Source: CAXMST01 sp963793415
Lineage (GTDB): Bacteria; Actinomycetota; Thermoleophilia; Solirubrobacterales; 70-9
DNA: 64,000 nt
Assembly (NCBI GenBank): GCA_963793415.1
Contig: CAWCAC010000002.1
Span: 744,001-808,000, forward strand
Direction: 5' to 3'
Of this stretch, positions 40,989-49,418 are shown piece by piece. Position 1 is the first letter of the stretch, and every line of letters starts with the position of its first letter. A model generated the notes under the pieces. The model was not told the origin of the DNA, did not search any database, and worked only from the letters and a program-made list of their open reading frames with translations. Both the position numbers and the translations under genes were made by a program.

Positions 40989-42419
40989 GTGGACAGCTTC
41001 CGCAACTTCATCGACGGCGAGCTCGCGGACCCCGCCGAGGGCGGCAGCGAGGAGGTAATCAACCCCGCCACCGGCGAGGCGATCGCCACGGCGCCGCTCT
41101 CGACCGGGCCCGACGTCGACCGAGCGGTTACCGCGGCGCGCAGGGCCTTCGACGGCTGGGCGACGACGACGCCGATGGAGCGCTCGACCGCGCTGCACCG
41201 GCTCGCGGACCTGATCGAGGAGAACGCCGGCCTGCTCGCCGATCTCGAGGTCGGTGAGGCGGGCAAGCCGCGCCACGCCTTTCTCGAGGACGAGATCCCG
41301 GTGATGGCCGACAACCTGCGCTTCTTCGGCGGTGCCGCGCGCACCCTCTCCGGCCAGGCGGCCGGCGAATACCTCGAGAACCGGACCTCGATCATTCGCC
41401 GCGAGCCGGCCGGGGTGGTCGGTCAGATCACGCCGTGGAACTACCCGCTGATGATGGCGATCTGGAAGTTCGGACCGGCGCTGGCGGCGGGCTGCACCGT
41501 GGTCCTGAAGCCGGCCGAGACGACGCCGCTCGGGACTCTGAAGCTGGCGGAGCTCGCGGCCGAGGCCTTCCCGGCCGGCGTCCTCAACGTGATCGGCGGC
41601 CACGGCGACCCGGCCGGCTCGGCGCTGGTCACGCACCCCGACGTCGACATGGTCTCGCTGACCGGGTCGCCGGAGACCGGCAAGTGGATAGCGGCGCACG
41701 CGGCCGACACGCTCAAGCGCGTCCACCTCGAGCTCGGCGGTAAGGCCCCGGTGATCGTCTTCGACGACGCCGACCTCGAGTCCGCGATCGAGACGATCGG
41801 CGGTGCCGGCTTCTACAACGCCGGCCAGGACTGCACGGCTGCGACGAGGGTACTCGCCGCGGGCTCCGTCTATGACGACGTCGTCAACGGCCTCTCCGGA
41901 CAGGCTCGCGGCCTCGTGCTCGGCGACACCTTCGATGCGGCGACGACGCTTGGTCCGGTCAACTCCGCCCGGCAGCGCGAGCGCGTCGAAGGCTTCTTCG
42001 AGCGCAAGCCCGACCACGCCGAGATCGTCACCGGCGGCGGCCGTCCCGAGCTGCCCGGCTACTTCGTCGAACCGACCGTTGTCGCCAACCTGACCCAGGA
42101 CGACGAGATGGTCCAGAACGAGATCTTCGGCCCGGCGATCACCGTTCAGCGCTTCGACGACGAGGCGAAGGCGATCGAGTGGGCGAACGGGACCAAGTAC
42201 GGCCTGGCGTCGTCGGTCTTCACCCGGGACGTCGGCCGCGCGATGCGCGTCGCCAACGCGCTGCGCTTCGGCGTCGTCTGGGTCAACGACCACATCACCT
42301 TCTGCTCGGAGATGCCGCATGGCGGGCTCAAGCACTCCGGCTACGGCAAGGACATGTCGATCTACGGGGTTGAGGACTACACCGAGATCAAGCACGTGAT
42401 GGTCAACCTCGAGCGTTGA
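40989..42419 (+). CDS. Aldehyde dehydrogenase, probable aminobutyraldehyde dehydrogenase
   Basis: A 476-residue NAD-dependent aldehyde dehydrogenase starting at GTG 40989 (VDSFRNFIDGEL). Motifs: GQITPWNYPLMMAIWKFGPAL, KPAETTPLGTLK, NAD-site LTGSPETGKWI, general base Glu in HLELGGKAPVI, nucleophile Cys in NAGQDCTAATR, and NEIFGPAITVQRF. These match the gamma-aminobutyraldehyde subgroup best. It should turn 4-aminobutanal into GABA, the step after the aminotransferase. It lies 19 bp after ald, and its stop overlaps the next gene's start. No GABA transaminase was seen. Confidence 0.88.
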   Translation: MDSFRNFIDGELADPAEGGSEEVINPATGEAIATAPLSTGPDVDRAVTAARRAFDGWATTTPMERSTALHRLADLIEENAGLLADLEVGEAGKPRHAFLEDEIPVMADNLRFFGGAARTLSGQAAGEYLENRTSIIRREPAGVVGQITPWNYPLMMAIWKFGPALAAGCTVVLKPAETTPLGTLKLAELAAEAFPAGVLNVIGGHGDPAGSALVTHPDVDMVSLTGSPETGKWIAAHAADTLKRVHLELGGKAPVIVFDDADLESAIETIGGAGFYNAGQDCTAATRVLAAGSVYDDVVNGLSGQARGLVLGDTFDAATTLGPVNSARQRERVEGFFERKPDHAEIVTGGGRPELPGYFVEPTVVANLTQDDEMVQNEIFGPAITVQRFDDEAKAIEWANGTKYGLASSVFTRDVGRAMRVANALRFGVVWVNDHITFCSEMPHGGLKHSGYGKDMSIYGVEDYTEIKHVMVNLER

Positions 42420-43252
42420 GTGGCGCCGGCGCGCGGGTCCTGCTCGCGACGCTGCTCGCCGGCCTCGCCCTCGGCGCCTGCGGCGAGAAGGAGGAGACGA
42501 ACGCGGCTGCGGGAGCCGGCGCTGAGACGACGGTTACGGCGTCGCCCCCCGCGACGCAGCCCCCCGCCGACTGGATCGTCGCCGCCGACGGTCTCTGCTC
42601 GAGCGCGATGGCCGAGCAGGAGAGGATCCGCCGCGAGCTCGGCGGCACGCAGGTGACGCTGTCGGACCGGGCGCGGCTGCTGGTAGACCTGGCACCGCCA
42701 CGCGAGCAGCTCGCCGAAGAGTTGGCGGCGCTGCCGCCCCCCGAGCAGCAGCGCGCTGCCGCTCGCAGGCTCGTTGCCGCGGCCGAACGGCGGGCCCGCG
42801 CGAGCACCGAGGCGGGCCGCCTCTACGAGGACGACGGCCCGCGCCGGCTGATCGCAGCGGCAGCGGCGGCCGAGCACGACGAACGCGAGCGGTTCGTGGA
42901 GATCGCCGACGGGATCGGGATGACCGACTGCGCCGAGATCCTCAGCGCCGCCGGCGAGCGCCGCGTCGTCGCGGCGATCGAGCAGGGGCTCGGTTCTGGT
43001 GACGCCGCCGAGCGCTGCGCCACCTTCGGCCGGCGCTTCCTGACCGAGCTCTACGGAGGCGGCAAGCGGGCTTGTGTGGTTGCCGGCGCGGACCGCTCCG
43101 CGACCGGGATCGTCACCGTCGGCGTCGCCGAGGGCATCGACGACGTCTTCGCCCTCGCGGTCGCGAAGGTCACCGGCAGCGGCGAGCCGCAGATCTTCCG
43201 GGTCCGCCTCACCTACGAGGACGGGGCCTACAAGATCGACAAGCTCGACTAG
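42416..43252 (+). CDS. Putative lipoprotein of unknown function
   Basis: A 278-residue exported protein. The N-terminus gives a short signal peptide with a lipobox (LALGACGEK, Cys about 23), then a Thr/Ala/Pro-rich spacer. The body is helical with four further cysteines (in DGLCSSAM, MTDCAEIL, AERCATFG and RACVVAGA) that could form disulfides. It ends in a beta segment FRVRLTYEDGAYKIDKLD reminiscent of SnoaL/NTF2-type ends. I do not recognise the family. The TTG start overlaps the aldehyde dehydrogenase stop, so it is translationally coupled to the amine catabolism genes, perhaps as an envelope partner. Confidence 0.7.
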   Translation: MSGAGARVLLATLLAGLALGACGEKEETNAAAGAGAETTVTASPPATQPPADWIVAADGLCSSAMAEQERIRRELGGTQVTLSDRARLLVDLAPPREQLAEELAALPPPEQQRAAARRLVAAAERRARASTEAGRLYEDDGPRRLIAAAAAAEHDERERFVEIADGIGMTDCAEILSAAGERRVVAAIEQGLGSGDAAERCATFGRRFLTELYGGGKRACVVAGADRSATGIVTVGVAEGIDDVFALAVAKVTGSGEPQIFRVRLTYEDGAYKIDKLD

Positions 43253-43263
43253 GGACCGCGCTC

Positions 43264-43578
43264 TCAGACGCCGACCGCCCGCAGCGCGGCCGTCAGGCCG
43301 GCCGCGACGAGGATCGCCGGCAGCAGCGCCGACGGGCGCCGGATCAGGATCAGCCCGGCAGCGACGACGCCCGCGAGGCTGGCGCTGACCTCGAGCTCGC
43401 CCTCGAGCCCGACGGTCTCGACGACGATCAGCGCGCTGAGCAGGGCTGGGGCGAGCAGGTCGACGACGCCGGCCAGCCGGTCCGGAAGCTGACGCCCCCC
43501 CATCAGGGCGGGCCCCGAGGCGCGGATCGCCGCCGAGGTCAGCGCGAGGCCGATGATCACGATCCAGGCGTCGCTCAT
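43264..43578 (-). CDS. azlD: AzlD-family branched-chain amino acid export subunit
   Basis: A 104-residue small membrane protein with about three to four helices: WIVIIGLALTSAAIRASGPALMG, LLAPALLSALIVVETVG, SASLAGVVAAGLILI and LLPAILVAAGLTAAL. Length and the (A/S)IRxxGP motif fit AzlD, the small partner of AzlC in export of branched-chain or other amino acids. Its ATG overlaps the azlC stop (ATGA), as usual for this pair. Confidence 0.85.
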   Translation of the reverse strand: MSDAWIVIIGLALTSAAIRASGPALMGGRQLPDRLAGVVDLLAPALLSALIVVETVGLEGELEVSASLAGVVAAGLILIRRPSALLPAILVAAGLTAALRAVGV

Positions 43579-44270
43579 GGTCCCGTCCCCGGCGATCGTT
43601 TGTTGCGATCGAGGCCGACGAGCGCGGCCAGGCAGGCGGCGATCACGGGCACGCCGGGAGGTGCGATCGGAATCAGGAGCAGCGCAATGAAGGCGCCGAG
43701 CAGGGCCGCGGCGATCCCCTTGCGCGTCCGCGAGACGTCGCCCTCGAGCAGCAATGCGAGGAAGAAGGCGGGAAAGATCGCGTCGAGTCCGAGCGCGTCG
43801 GGGTCGCCGATCAGGTCGCCGGCTGCGACGCCGATCACCGTGCCAACCACCCAGCCCAGGTACATCGGCACGGTTGCGCCGATCATGAACCGGTGGTCGA
43901 AGCGGCCGTCGCCGCGCATCGAGGCCGCCCACGAGAAGTCGACCAGGGCCTGTGCGGTCAGCGCCCGCCGTGCCCAGCCGCCTTCGAGCGATGGAGCGAG
44001 GGCGAGACCCATCGGCACATAGCGTGAGTTGAGCAGGATCCCGGCGAGGATTGCCGCGAGCGGCCCGCCGCCCGCGGCAAGCACGGCGATCGCCCCGAAC
44101 TGGGCCGAGCCGGCGAAGACGATCGCCGACATCACGATCGCCTCGAGTCCGCCGATCACCGGCGTGGCGAGGACGCCGAACGACATCGCCAGGGCCAGCC
44201 CCGCGATCGCGACCGGGAACCCGGTCCGCAGCCCGTCCCGGAAGGAAGGGTGACTGCTCAGTTCCCGCAT
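43575..44270 (-). CDS. azlC: AzlC-family branched-chain amino acid permease
   Basis: A 231-residue membrane protein with the AzlC signature: FRDGLRTGFPVAIAGLALAMSFGVLA at the N-terminus, SAIVFAGSAQFGAIAVLAAG, and LAGILLNSRYVPMGLALAP. About six helices follow, ending in GVPVIAACLAALVGL. With AzlD it forms an exporter for branched-chain amino acids or related compounds. The two genes form a two-gene operon convergent with the lipoprotein gene. Confidence 0.9.
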   Translation of the reverse strand: MRELSSHPSFRDGLRTGFPVAIAGLALAMSFGVLATPVIGGLEAIVMSAIVFAGSAQFGAIAVLAAGGGPLAAILAGILLNSRYVPMGLALAPSLEGGWARRALTAQALVDFSWAASMRGDGRFDHRFMIGATVPMYLGWVVGTVIGVAAGDLIGDPDALGLDAIFPAFFLALLLEGDVSRTRKGIAAALLGAFIALLLIPIAPPGVPVIAACLAALVGLDRNKRSPGTGP

Positions 44271-44328
44271 CGCCCGATTCTCACGCCTGCGCGGGGTCGT
44301 CGAGAGCAGGGCGATCGGCGATTGTCCT

Positions 44329-44345
44329 AGGCGCCGACGGCGCCT
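44329..44345 (-). terminator. Hairpin after the NlpC/P60 gene
   Basis: AGGCGCC-GAC-GGCGCCT is a perfect 7-bp stem with a 3-nt loop, starting 4 bp past the stop of the minus-strand NlpC/P60 gene. No T-run follows, so intrinsic termination is possible but not sure. Confidence 0.35.
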
Positions 44346-44348
44346 GGC

Positions 44349-44915
44349 TCAGAACTTCTTGTTGAAGTGCCGCTTGGCGAAGCCGCGGGAGGAGCGCATC
44401 TCCTTGCTCCATCCGGGGCCGTCGCCGGGGGTCATCGAGGTGTCCCAGCGGAGGCCGGCGACGACTGCGTAGGTGTGGCCGGAGTGGGCGTAGACCGTGA
44501 TCCATTTGCCCTTGCCGCGGCGACCCCAGCTGCGTGCGAGGGTGCCGGAGTCCATCGGCGTCTTCAGCATCCTCGCACCGCGCAGCATGTAGCTGACCGC
44601 GCCGGAGCAGTCGTAGCCGTTGTCCTTGAAGCTGCCGTGACCGCCGCCCCACACGTAGGGCTTGCGGTGGATCTCATTCGCGGCCTTGATCGCCTTGACG
44701 ACGCGCCTTGGGGCGTTGTCCGGGGGCACGGCAATGCCGTTCTTCTTCAGCTTCGCCTTGCCGGGCTTGCCGCTGGTGCCGTCGGCGGCGATGCCACCGG
44801 CAGCGCCGGCAGGCGCTGCGGAGAACGTCAGGAGGAGCGCGACGACCGCGGCAACGACGAGGAAAACCGTGACAGCCACGATCGGATCTAGCTCTTGGAG
44901 TCTCTTGCGAAGCAT
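44349..44915 (-). CDS. NlpC/P60-like cell wall hydrolase, membrane-anchored
   Basis: About 188 residues. The N-terminal helix VAVTVFLVVAAVVALLLTF (about 13-31) is a signal anchor or signal peptide. After a basic glycine/lysine linker, the catalytic domain shows PYVWGGGHGSFKDNGYDCSG, with nucleophile Cys103 in DCSGAVSYML and His147 in HSGHTYAVV. This fits an NlpC/P60-type peptidase that cuts peptidoglycan stem peptides. It ends shortly after, so the domain is compact. The ATG giving MLRKRLQELD is preferred over longer starts that read through GC-rich leader. The 288-bp gap upstream to the next gene shows no other feature apart from probable divergent promoters. Confidence 0.8.
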   Translation of the reverse strand: MLRKRLQELDPIVAVTVFLVVAAVVALLLTFSAAPAGAAGGIAADGTSGKPGKAKLKKNGIAVPPDNAPRRVVKAIKAANEIHRKPYVWGGGHGSFKDNGYDCSGAVSYMLRGARMLKTPMDSGTLARSWGRRGKGKWITVYAHSGHTYAVVAGLRWDTSMTPGDGPGWSKEMRSSRGFAKRHFNKKF

Positions 44916-45203
44916 GAGAAAGAAAACGGCCGCGTCGTGGAGGGGCTCTCCAGTGCCCGGCTGGTGCCGGACGGGGACGCGGTGAGGGCGGAACCCTAAC
45001 ACGTTGCTAACGGTTCTGCAAAGGGGTGCTCACACTCGGGCGCCTGAACCCGCCGCAAAGGGCGTGGTTGCGGGAAATAACTGATGTCAACCTGGCCCGC
45101 TGATCGCGGCCCGCCGCCCGGCTGCGGCAGGTAGGTTGGGGACCGATGGCAGAACCTCAGATCGAGGGCAAGGGGCGACCTCGAGCTCGGACCGGGAGTG
45201 ACG

Positions 45204-46010
45204 ATGAAGATCAACGGGAAGACCGCGCTGCTGACCGGCGCCACGGGCGGCCTCGGCCGCGCGATCGCACAGGAGCTGGCGCTGCGGGGCGCGACTCTTC
45301 TGCTCAGCTCGCGCAAGGCGGACGAGCTCGCAGAGCTGGCGGCCTCGCTTCCGGGTGAGGGGCACCGCACGATCGTCTCCGACCTCGGCGACGAGGGCGC
45401 GGGCGAGGCCCTCGCCACCGCGGCCGCCGAGCACGGGCAAGTCGACGTCTTCGTCGCCAACGCGGGCCTGCCCGGAACCGGCCGCATCGAGGAGCTGACG
45501 CCGGAAGGGATCATCCGGGTCCTGCACGTCAACCTCGAAGCCCCGATCCGGGCGACCCGGGCGATGCTGCCGGGGATGCTCGAGCGCGGCGAGGGGCACT
45601 TCGTATACGTCTCCTCGCTCGCCGGCAAGGCCCCGTCGCCCCGATCGGCGATGTACAACGCCTCCAAGTTCGGCCTGCGCGGCTTCACGCTCGCCTTCCG
45701 CCAGGACCTGCGGGGGACCGGCGTCGGCGCCTCGCTGGTGCTGCCGGGCTTCATCCGGGACGCCGGCATGTTCGCGGACGCCGAGATGGAGGCGCCGCCG
45801 GGCATGGGCACCTCGACTCCCGGTGCGGTGGCCGAGGCGGTCATCGAGGCGATCGAGACCGACAAGGCGGAGATCGTCGTCGCGCCACCCCAGCAGCGGG
45901 CGGTGGCCGCGCTCGGCGCGACCTTCCCGCGGCTCGCGGCCGCCTTCCAGCGCGGCAGGGGCGAGCGGATCGCTGAGCAGCTTGCCGAGAAGCAATCGGT
46001 CAAGCGCTGA
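45204..46010 (+). CDS. Short-chain dehydrogenase/reductase
   Basis: A 268-residue classical SDR. The cofactor motif is TGATGGLGRAIA (about 10-21). NAG is in VDVFVANAGLPG, the catalytic Ser in FVYVSSLAGKAP and the YxxxK pair in MYNASKFGLRGF. LSSRKADEL after strand 2 suggests NADPH preference. The C-terminal half (VAEAVIEAIETDKAEIVVAPPQQR) resembles SDRs acting on lipids or steroids; the substrate is not known. The ATG is 7 bases after CGGGAG; GTG 45198 overlaps that site and is less likely. Confidence 0.85.
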   Translation: MKINGKTALLTGATGGLGRAIAQELALRGATLLLSSRKADELAELAASLPGEGHRTIVSDLGDEGAGEALATAAAEHGQVDVFVANAGLPGTGRIEELTPEGIIRVLHVNLEAPIRATRAMLPGMLERGEGHFVYVSSLAGKAPSPRSAMYNASKFGLRGFTLAFRQDLRGTGVGASLVLPGFIRDAGMFADAEMEAPPGMGTSTPGAVAEAVIEAIETDKAEIVVAPPQQRAVAALGATFPRLAAAFQRGRGERIAEQLAEKQSVKR

Positions 46011-46055
46011 GGTTCCAGCGGCCTGAGGCGGGTATCGAAAAGGAGGACACTTGAA

Positions 46056-46118
46056 GTGACCCACGCACCCGACGAGAAAGGAAGCCGAGAATGGGATCCG
46101 ATGAACGAGACGAGGTAG
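46056..46118 (+). CDS. Possible 20-codon leader ORF
   Basis: GTG 46056 lies 9 bases after a strong ribosome site (AAGGAGG, 46040-46046). It opens a 20-codon frame (MTHAPDEKGSREWDPMNETR if GTG is read as Met) ending at TAG 46116-46118, inside the next gene's start region. It could be a leader peptide coupling translation of the 46091 gene, or simply a chance frame after a ribosome site. Confidence 0.25.
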   Translation: MTHAPDEKGSREWDPMNETR

Positions 46119-46381
46119 CCAGCCCCGAGTTGCTCGCCCGCAGGGCCGAGGAGATGCGCGCCGTCGAGGAGGCCGGCGGTGGCGAGTCGGAGGGCTTCGA
46201 GCAGGCCGAGGAGGCGCTGATCAAGCAGGCCGAAGGCGGTCGCGGCGGGCATCCGCTCGGCGACGGCTTCCCGCCCGAGGAGAGCGACCCCGCCGATCAC
46301 ACGGCCTACGGCGATGCCGACGAGGTCGCAAGCGATGTCGACGAGAAGCCCGACAACCCGAGTGAGCTGCGCGGGTCGTAG
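46091..46381 (+). CDS. Small acidic hydrophilic protein, unknown function
   Basis: A 96-residue soluble protein, strongly acidic, without membrane segments. The first half is helical (ELLARRAEEMRAVEEAGGG, EGFEQAEEALIKQAEGG). The second half is rich in Gly, Pro and Asp (HPLGDGFPPEESDPADH, AYGDADEVASDVDEKPD) and probably disordered. AAAGGAAG stands 7-8 bases before the ATG. It lies 42 bp upstream of aconitase and is probably cotranscribed. I do not recognise a named family. Confidence 0.65.
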   Translation: MGSDERDEVASPELLARRAEEMRAVEEAGGGESEGFEQAEEALIKQAEGGRGGHPLGDGFPPEESDPADHTAYGDADEVASDVDEKPDNPSELRGS

Positions 46382-46422
46382 AGTCTGAGCGAAGCCTCAG
46401 GCAGCGAAGAAGGAGTCACTAG

Positions 46423-49236
46423 ATGTCGAACAGCTACGGAGCCCGCTCCACCCTCGACGTGGGGGGTAAGGAGTACGAGATCCACCGTCTCGACGCGCTC
46501 CAGGAGAAGTTCGACGTCGCCAGGCTCCCGTACTCGATCAAGGTCCTGCTCGAGAACGTCCTCCGGCTCGAGGACGGCGAGTCGGTCACCGCCGCCGACG
46601 TCGAGACGATCGCGAAGTGGGACGCGAAGGTGGAGCCCAGCGACGAGATCCCGTTCCAGCCGGCCCGCGTCCTGATGCAGGACTTCACCGGCGTGCCCGC
46701 CGTCGTCGACCTGGCGGCGATGCGGGACGCGATGGACGAACTCGGCGCCGACGCGACCAAGATCAACCCGCTCGTACCCGTCGACCTCGTGATCGATCAC
46801 TCGGTCCAGGTCGACGCCTTCGGCAACGCCCGGGCCTTCGCTATCAACGCCGAGAAGGAGTTCGAGCGCAACCAGGAGCGCTACGAGTTCCTGCGCTGGG
46901 GCCAGACCGCGTTCGACAACTTCAGCGTCGTGCCGCCCGCCACGGGCATCTGCCATCAGGTCAACCTCGAGTACCTCGGCCGCGTCGTCTGGAGCAGCGA
47001 CTCCGATGGCACGCTCAGTGCCTATCCCGACACACTCGTCGGCACCGACTCGCACACGACGATGATCAACGGCCTCAGCGTGCTCGGCTGGGGTGTCGGT
47101 GGCATCGAGGCTGAGGCGGCGATGCTCGGCCAGCCGATCTCGATGCTGCTGCCACAGGTGATCGGCTTCCGGCTCGAGGGCGAGCTGCCAGAGGGCGGCA
47201 CCGCGACTGATCTCGTCCTGCGCGTGACGGAGATGCTGCGCGAGAAGGGCGTCGTCGGCAAGTTCGTCGAGTTCTACGGCCCCGGCCTGCCCAGCCTCGG
47301 CCTTGCCGACCGGGCGACGCTCGGCAACATGTCGCCGGAGTTCGGGTCGACCTGCGCGATCTTCCCGCCCGACGCCGAGACGCTCCGCTACCTCGAGTTC
47401 ACCGGGCGCCCGACCGAGACGATCGAGCTCGTCGATGCCTACACGCGCGAGCAGGGCCTCTTCCACGGCGACGACTACGAGGAGCCGACCTTCTCGGACA
47501 CGCTCGAGCTCGACCTCGGCGACGTCGAGCCCGCGATCGCCGGCCCCAAGCGGCCCCAGGACAGGATCTCGCTGACCAACTCGAAGCAGGCCTTCTTCGA
47601 GACCCTCGCCGGCTACAGCGAGGGCGCCGCGAGGGCACTCGGCAACGGCGTCGACGAGGCCAACGCCGAGAGCTTCCCGGCCTCCGATCCGCCCTCGCCC
47701 GACAACGAGAGCGATGAGAGCGGCAAGCCGGCCGGTCAGCCTTCGGGCGACCCCGGTGCCGCCGCGGCGGCGGTCGCCGAGCGCTGCAGCGACGACAAGG
47801 TCGAGGTCAGCTACGAGGGTGAGACCTTCGACCTCGACCACGGTCGCGTCGTGATCGCCGCGATCACCAGCTGCACCAACACCTCGAACCCCTCGGTGAT
47901 GATTGGCGCCGGGCTGATCGCCCGCAACGCGCTCGAGCGCGGGCTGCAGAGCAAGCCCTGGGTGAAGACCTCGCTGGCGCCGGGCTCGACGGTGGTCACC
48001 GACTACCTCGAGCAGTCCGGGCTCGACGCCTCGCTCGACGGCCTCGGCTTCAACCTCGTCGGTTACGGCTGCACGACCTGCATCGGCAACTCCGGGCCGC
48101 TGCCGGATCCGATCTCCGAGGCAGTCAACGACAAGGACCTCGTCGTCTGCTCGGTGCTCTCCGGCAACCGCAACTTCGAGGGCCGGATCAGCCCCGACGT
48201 CAAGGCCAACTACCTGGCATCGCCGCCGCTCTGCGTCGCCTATGCGCTCGCCGGGCGGATGGACTTCGACTTCGAGGCGGAGCCGCTCGGGACCGACGCC
48301 GACGGCGTCGACGTCTACCTCAGGGATCTGTGGCCCTCCTCGCAGGAGATCAAGGACACCGTCGCCGAGGCGGTCAAGGCCGACATGTTCAAGAAGAACT
48401 ACGCCAACGTCTTCGACGGCGACGAGACCTGGCAGGCGATCAAGGTGCCCGAGGGCGACCGCTACGACTGGCCCGACTCCACCTACGTGCGCCGCCCCCC
48501 GTTCTTCGAGGGCATGGACCCCGAGCCGGCGCCGCCGAAGCCGATCGAGGGCGCCCGCGTGCTCGCGAAGCTGGGCGAGTCGATCACGACCGATCACATC
48601 TCGCCCGCCGGCGCGATCAAGAAGGACTCGCCGGCCGGCCGCTGGCTGATCGAGCAGGGCGTCGAGCCCGGCGACTTCAACTCCTACGGCTCGCGCCGCG
48701 GCAACCACGAGGTGATGATGCGAGGCACGTTTGCGAACGTCCGCCTCCGCAACCAGCTCGTCGATCGCGAGGGCGGCTGGACCCGCCACATGCCCTCCGG
48801 CGAGGAGATGTTCATCTACGACGCGGCGATGAAGTACGCGGGCGAGGGCGTGCCGCTCGTCGTGCTCGCCGGGCCCGAGTACGGGTCGGGCTCCTCCCGC
48901 GACTGGGCCGCCAAGGGCACGCTGCTGCTCGGGGTGCGGGCCGTGATCGCGGTCAGCTTCGAGCGCATCCACCGGTCGAACCTGATCGGCATGGGGGTGC
49001 TGCCGCTGCAGTTCCCCGACGGCGAGTCGGCGGATTCGCTCGGCCTCACCGGCGAGGAGCGGTTCACGATCGGCGAGCTCGACGTGGCGACCTCGACCGA
49101 GGTCGAGGTGACGGCCGAGCGCGACGAGGGCGATCCGGTCACGTTCACCGCTCGGGTCCGGCTCGACACGCCGAACGAGCGGCACTACTACCGCAACGGC
49201 GGCATCCTCCATCGGGTCCTGCGCGACCTCCGTTGA
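46423..49236 (+). CDS. acnA: Aconitate hydratase AcnA
   Basis: A 937-residue iron-sulfur enzyme of the TCA cycle that isomerises citrate to isocitrate. The three 4Fe-4S cysteines are in AITSCTNTSNPSVM and GYGCTTCIGNSG. Other signatures are LMQDFTGVPAVVDLAAMR, VGTDSHTTMINGLSVLGWGVGG, the swivel-domain ITTDHISPAGAI and GPEYGSGSSRDWAAKG. Between the first domains and the cluster cysteines lies a low-complexity insert of about 50 residues (near 405-450: ESFPASDPPSPDNESDE, then Gly/Pro/Ala). It runs just before the oxoglutarate dehydrogenase fusion, another TCA enzyme. GAAGGAG stands before the ATG. Confidence 0.95.
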   Translation: MSNSYGARSTLDVGGKEYEIHRLDALQEKFDVARLPYSIKVLLENVLRLEDGESVTAADVETIAKWDAKVEPSDEIPFQPARVLMQDFTGVPAVVDLAAMRDAMDELGADATKINPLVPVDLVIDHSVQVDAFGNARAFAINAEKEFERNQERYEFLRWGQTAFDNFSVVPPATGICHQVNLEYLGRVVWSSDSDGTLSAYPDTLVGTDSHTTMINGLSVLGWGVGGIEAEAAMLGQPISMLLPQVIGFRLEGELPEGGTATDLVLRVTEMLREKGVVGKFVEFYGPGLPSLGLADRATLGNMSPEFGSTCAIFPPDAETLRYLEFTGRPTETIELVDAYTREQGLFHGDDYEEPTFSDTLELDLGDVEPAIAGPKRPQDRISLTNSKQAFFETLAGYSEGAARALGNGVDEANAESFPASDPPSPDNESDESGKPAGQPSGDPGAAAAAVAERCSDDKVEVSYEGETFDLDHGRVVIAAITSCTNTSNPSVMIGAGLIARNALERGLQSKPWVKTSLAPGSTVVTDYLEQSGLDASLDGLGFNLVGYGCTTCIGNSGPLPDPISEAVNDKDLVVCSVLSGNRNFEGRISPDVKANYLASPPLCVAYALAGRMDFDFEAEPLGTDADGVDVYLRDLWPSSQEIKDTVAEAVKADMFKKNYANVFDGDETWQAIKVPEGDRYDWPDSTYVRRPPFFEGMDPEPAPPKPIEGARVLAKLGESITTDHISPAGAIKKDSPAGRWLIEQGVEPGDFNSYGSRRGNHEVMMRGTFANVRLRNQLVDREGGWTRHMPSGEEMFIYDAAMKYAGEGVPLVVLAGPEYGSGSSRDWAAKGTLLLGVRAVIAVSFERIHRSNLIGMGVLPLQFPDGESADSLGLTGEERFTIGELDVATSTEVEVTAERDEGDPVTFTARVRLDTPNERHYYRNGGILHRVLRDLR

Positions 49237-49332
49237 AGTCCGAACTTATCCGCGGTCTTTCCGAAACCGGCTATCTCGGTCTAGGGTAGATTTAACTCTC
49301 GTCCCCGGTTAGTCCCGCCTCCGGGGGCGGAA

Positions 49333-49417
49333 CGCGTCGGCATCCCTCCCTGGCTACCGACGCGCTGGTGGAGTGCGGGCCGCGTGGACCCCCTGCCTCC
49401 CGCGGCCCCGCTCCACC
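49333..49417. terminator. acnA: Two hairpins downstream of aconitase
   Basis: CGCGTCGG (49333-49340) pairs with CCGACGCG (49357-49364). GGTGGA plus GCGGGCCGCG (49367-49384) then pairs with CGCGGCCCCGC plus TCCACC (to 49417), allowing small bulges; GTTTT follows. This fits a terminator for acnA, placed directly before family B locus 3, so three hairpins stand in a row. Confidence 0.5.
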
Positions 49418-49418
49418 G

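Noticed and set aside
44916..45203. CRP-like site before the NlpC/P60 gene
   Set aside because: A TGTGA half site is present on the minus strand (in AGTGTGAGCAC), but the second half site is missing, unlike the sites at 62 and 4523.
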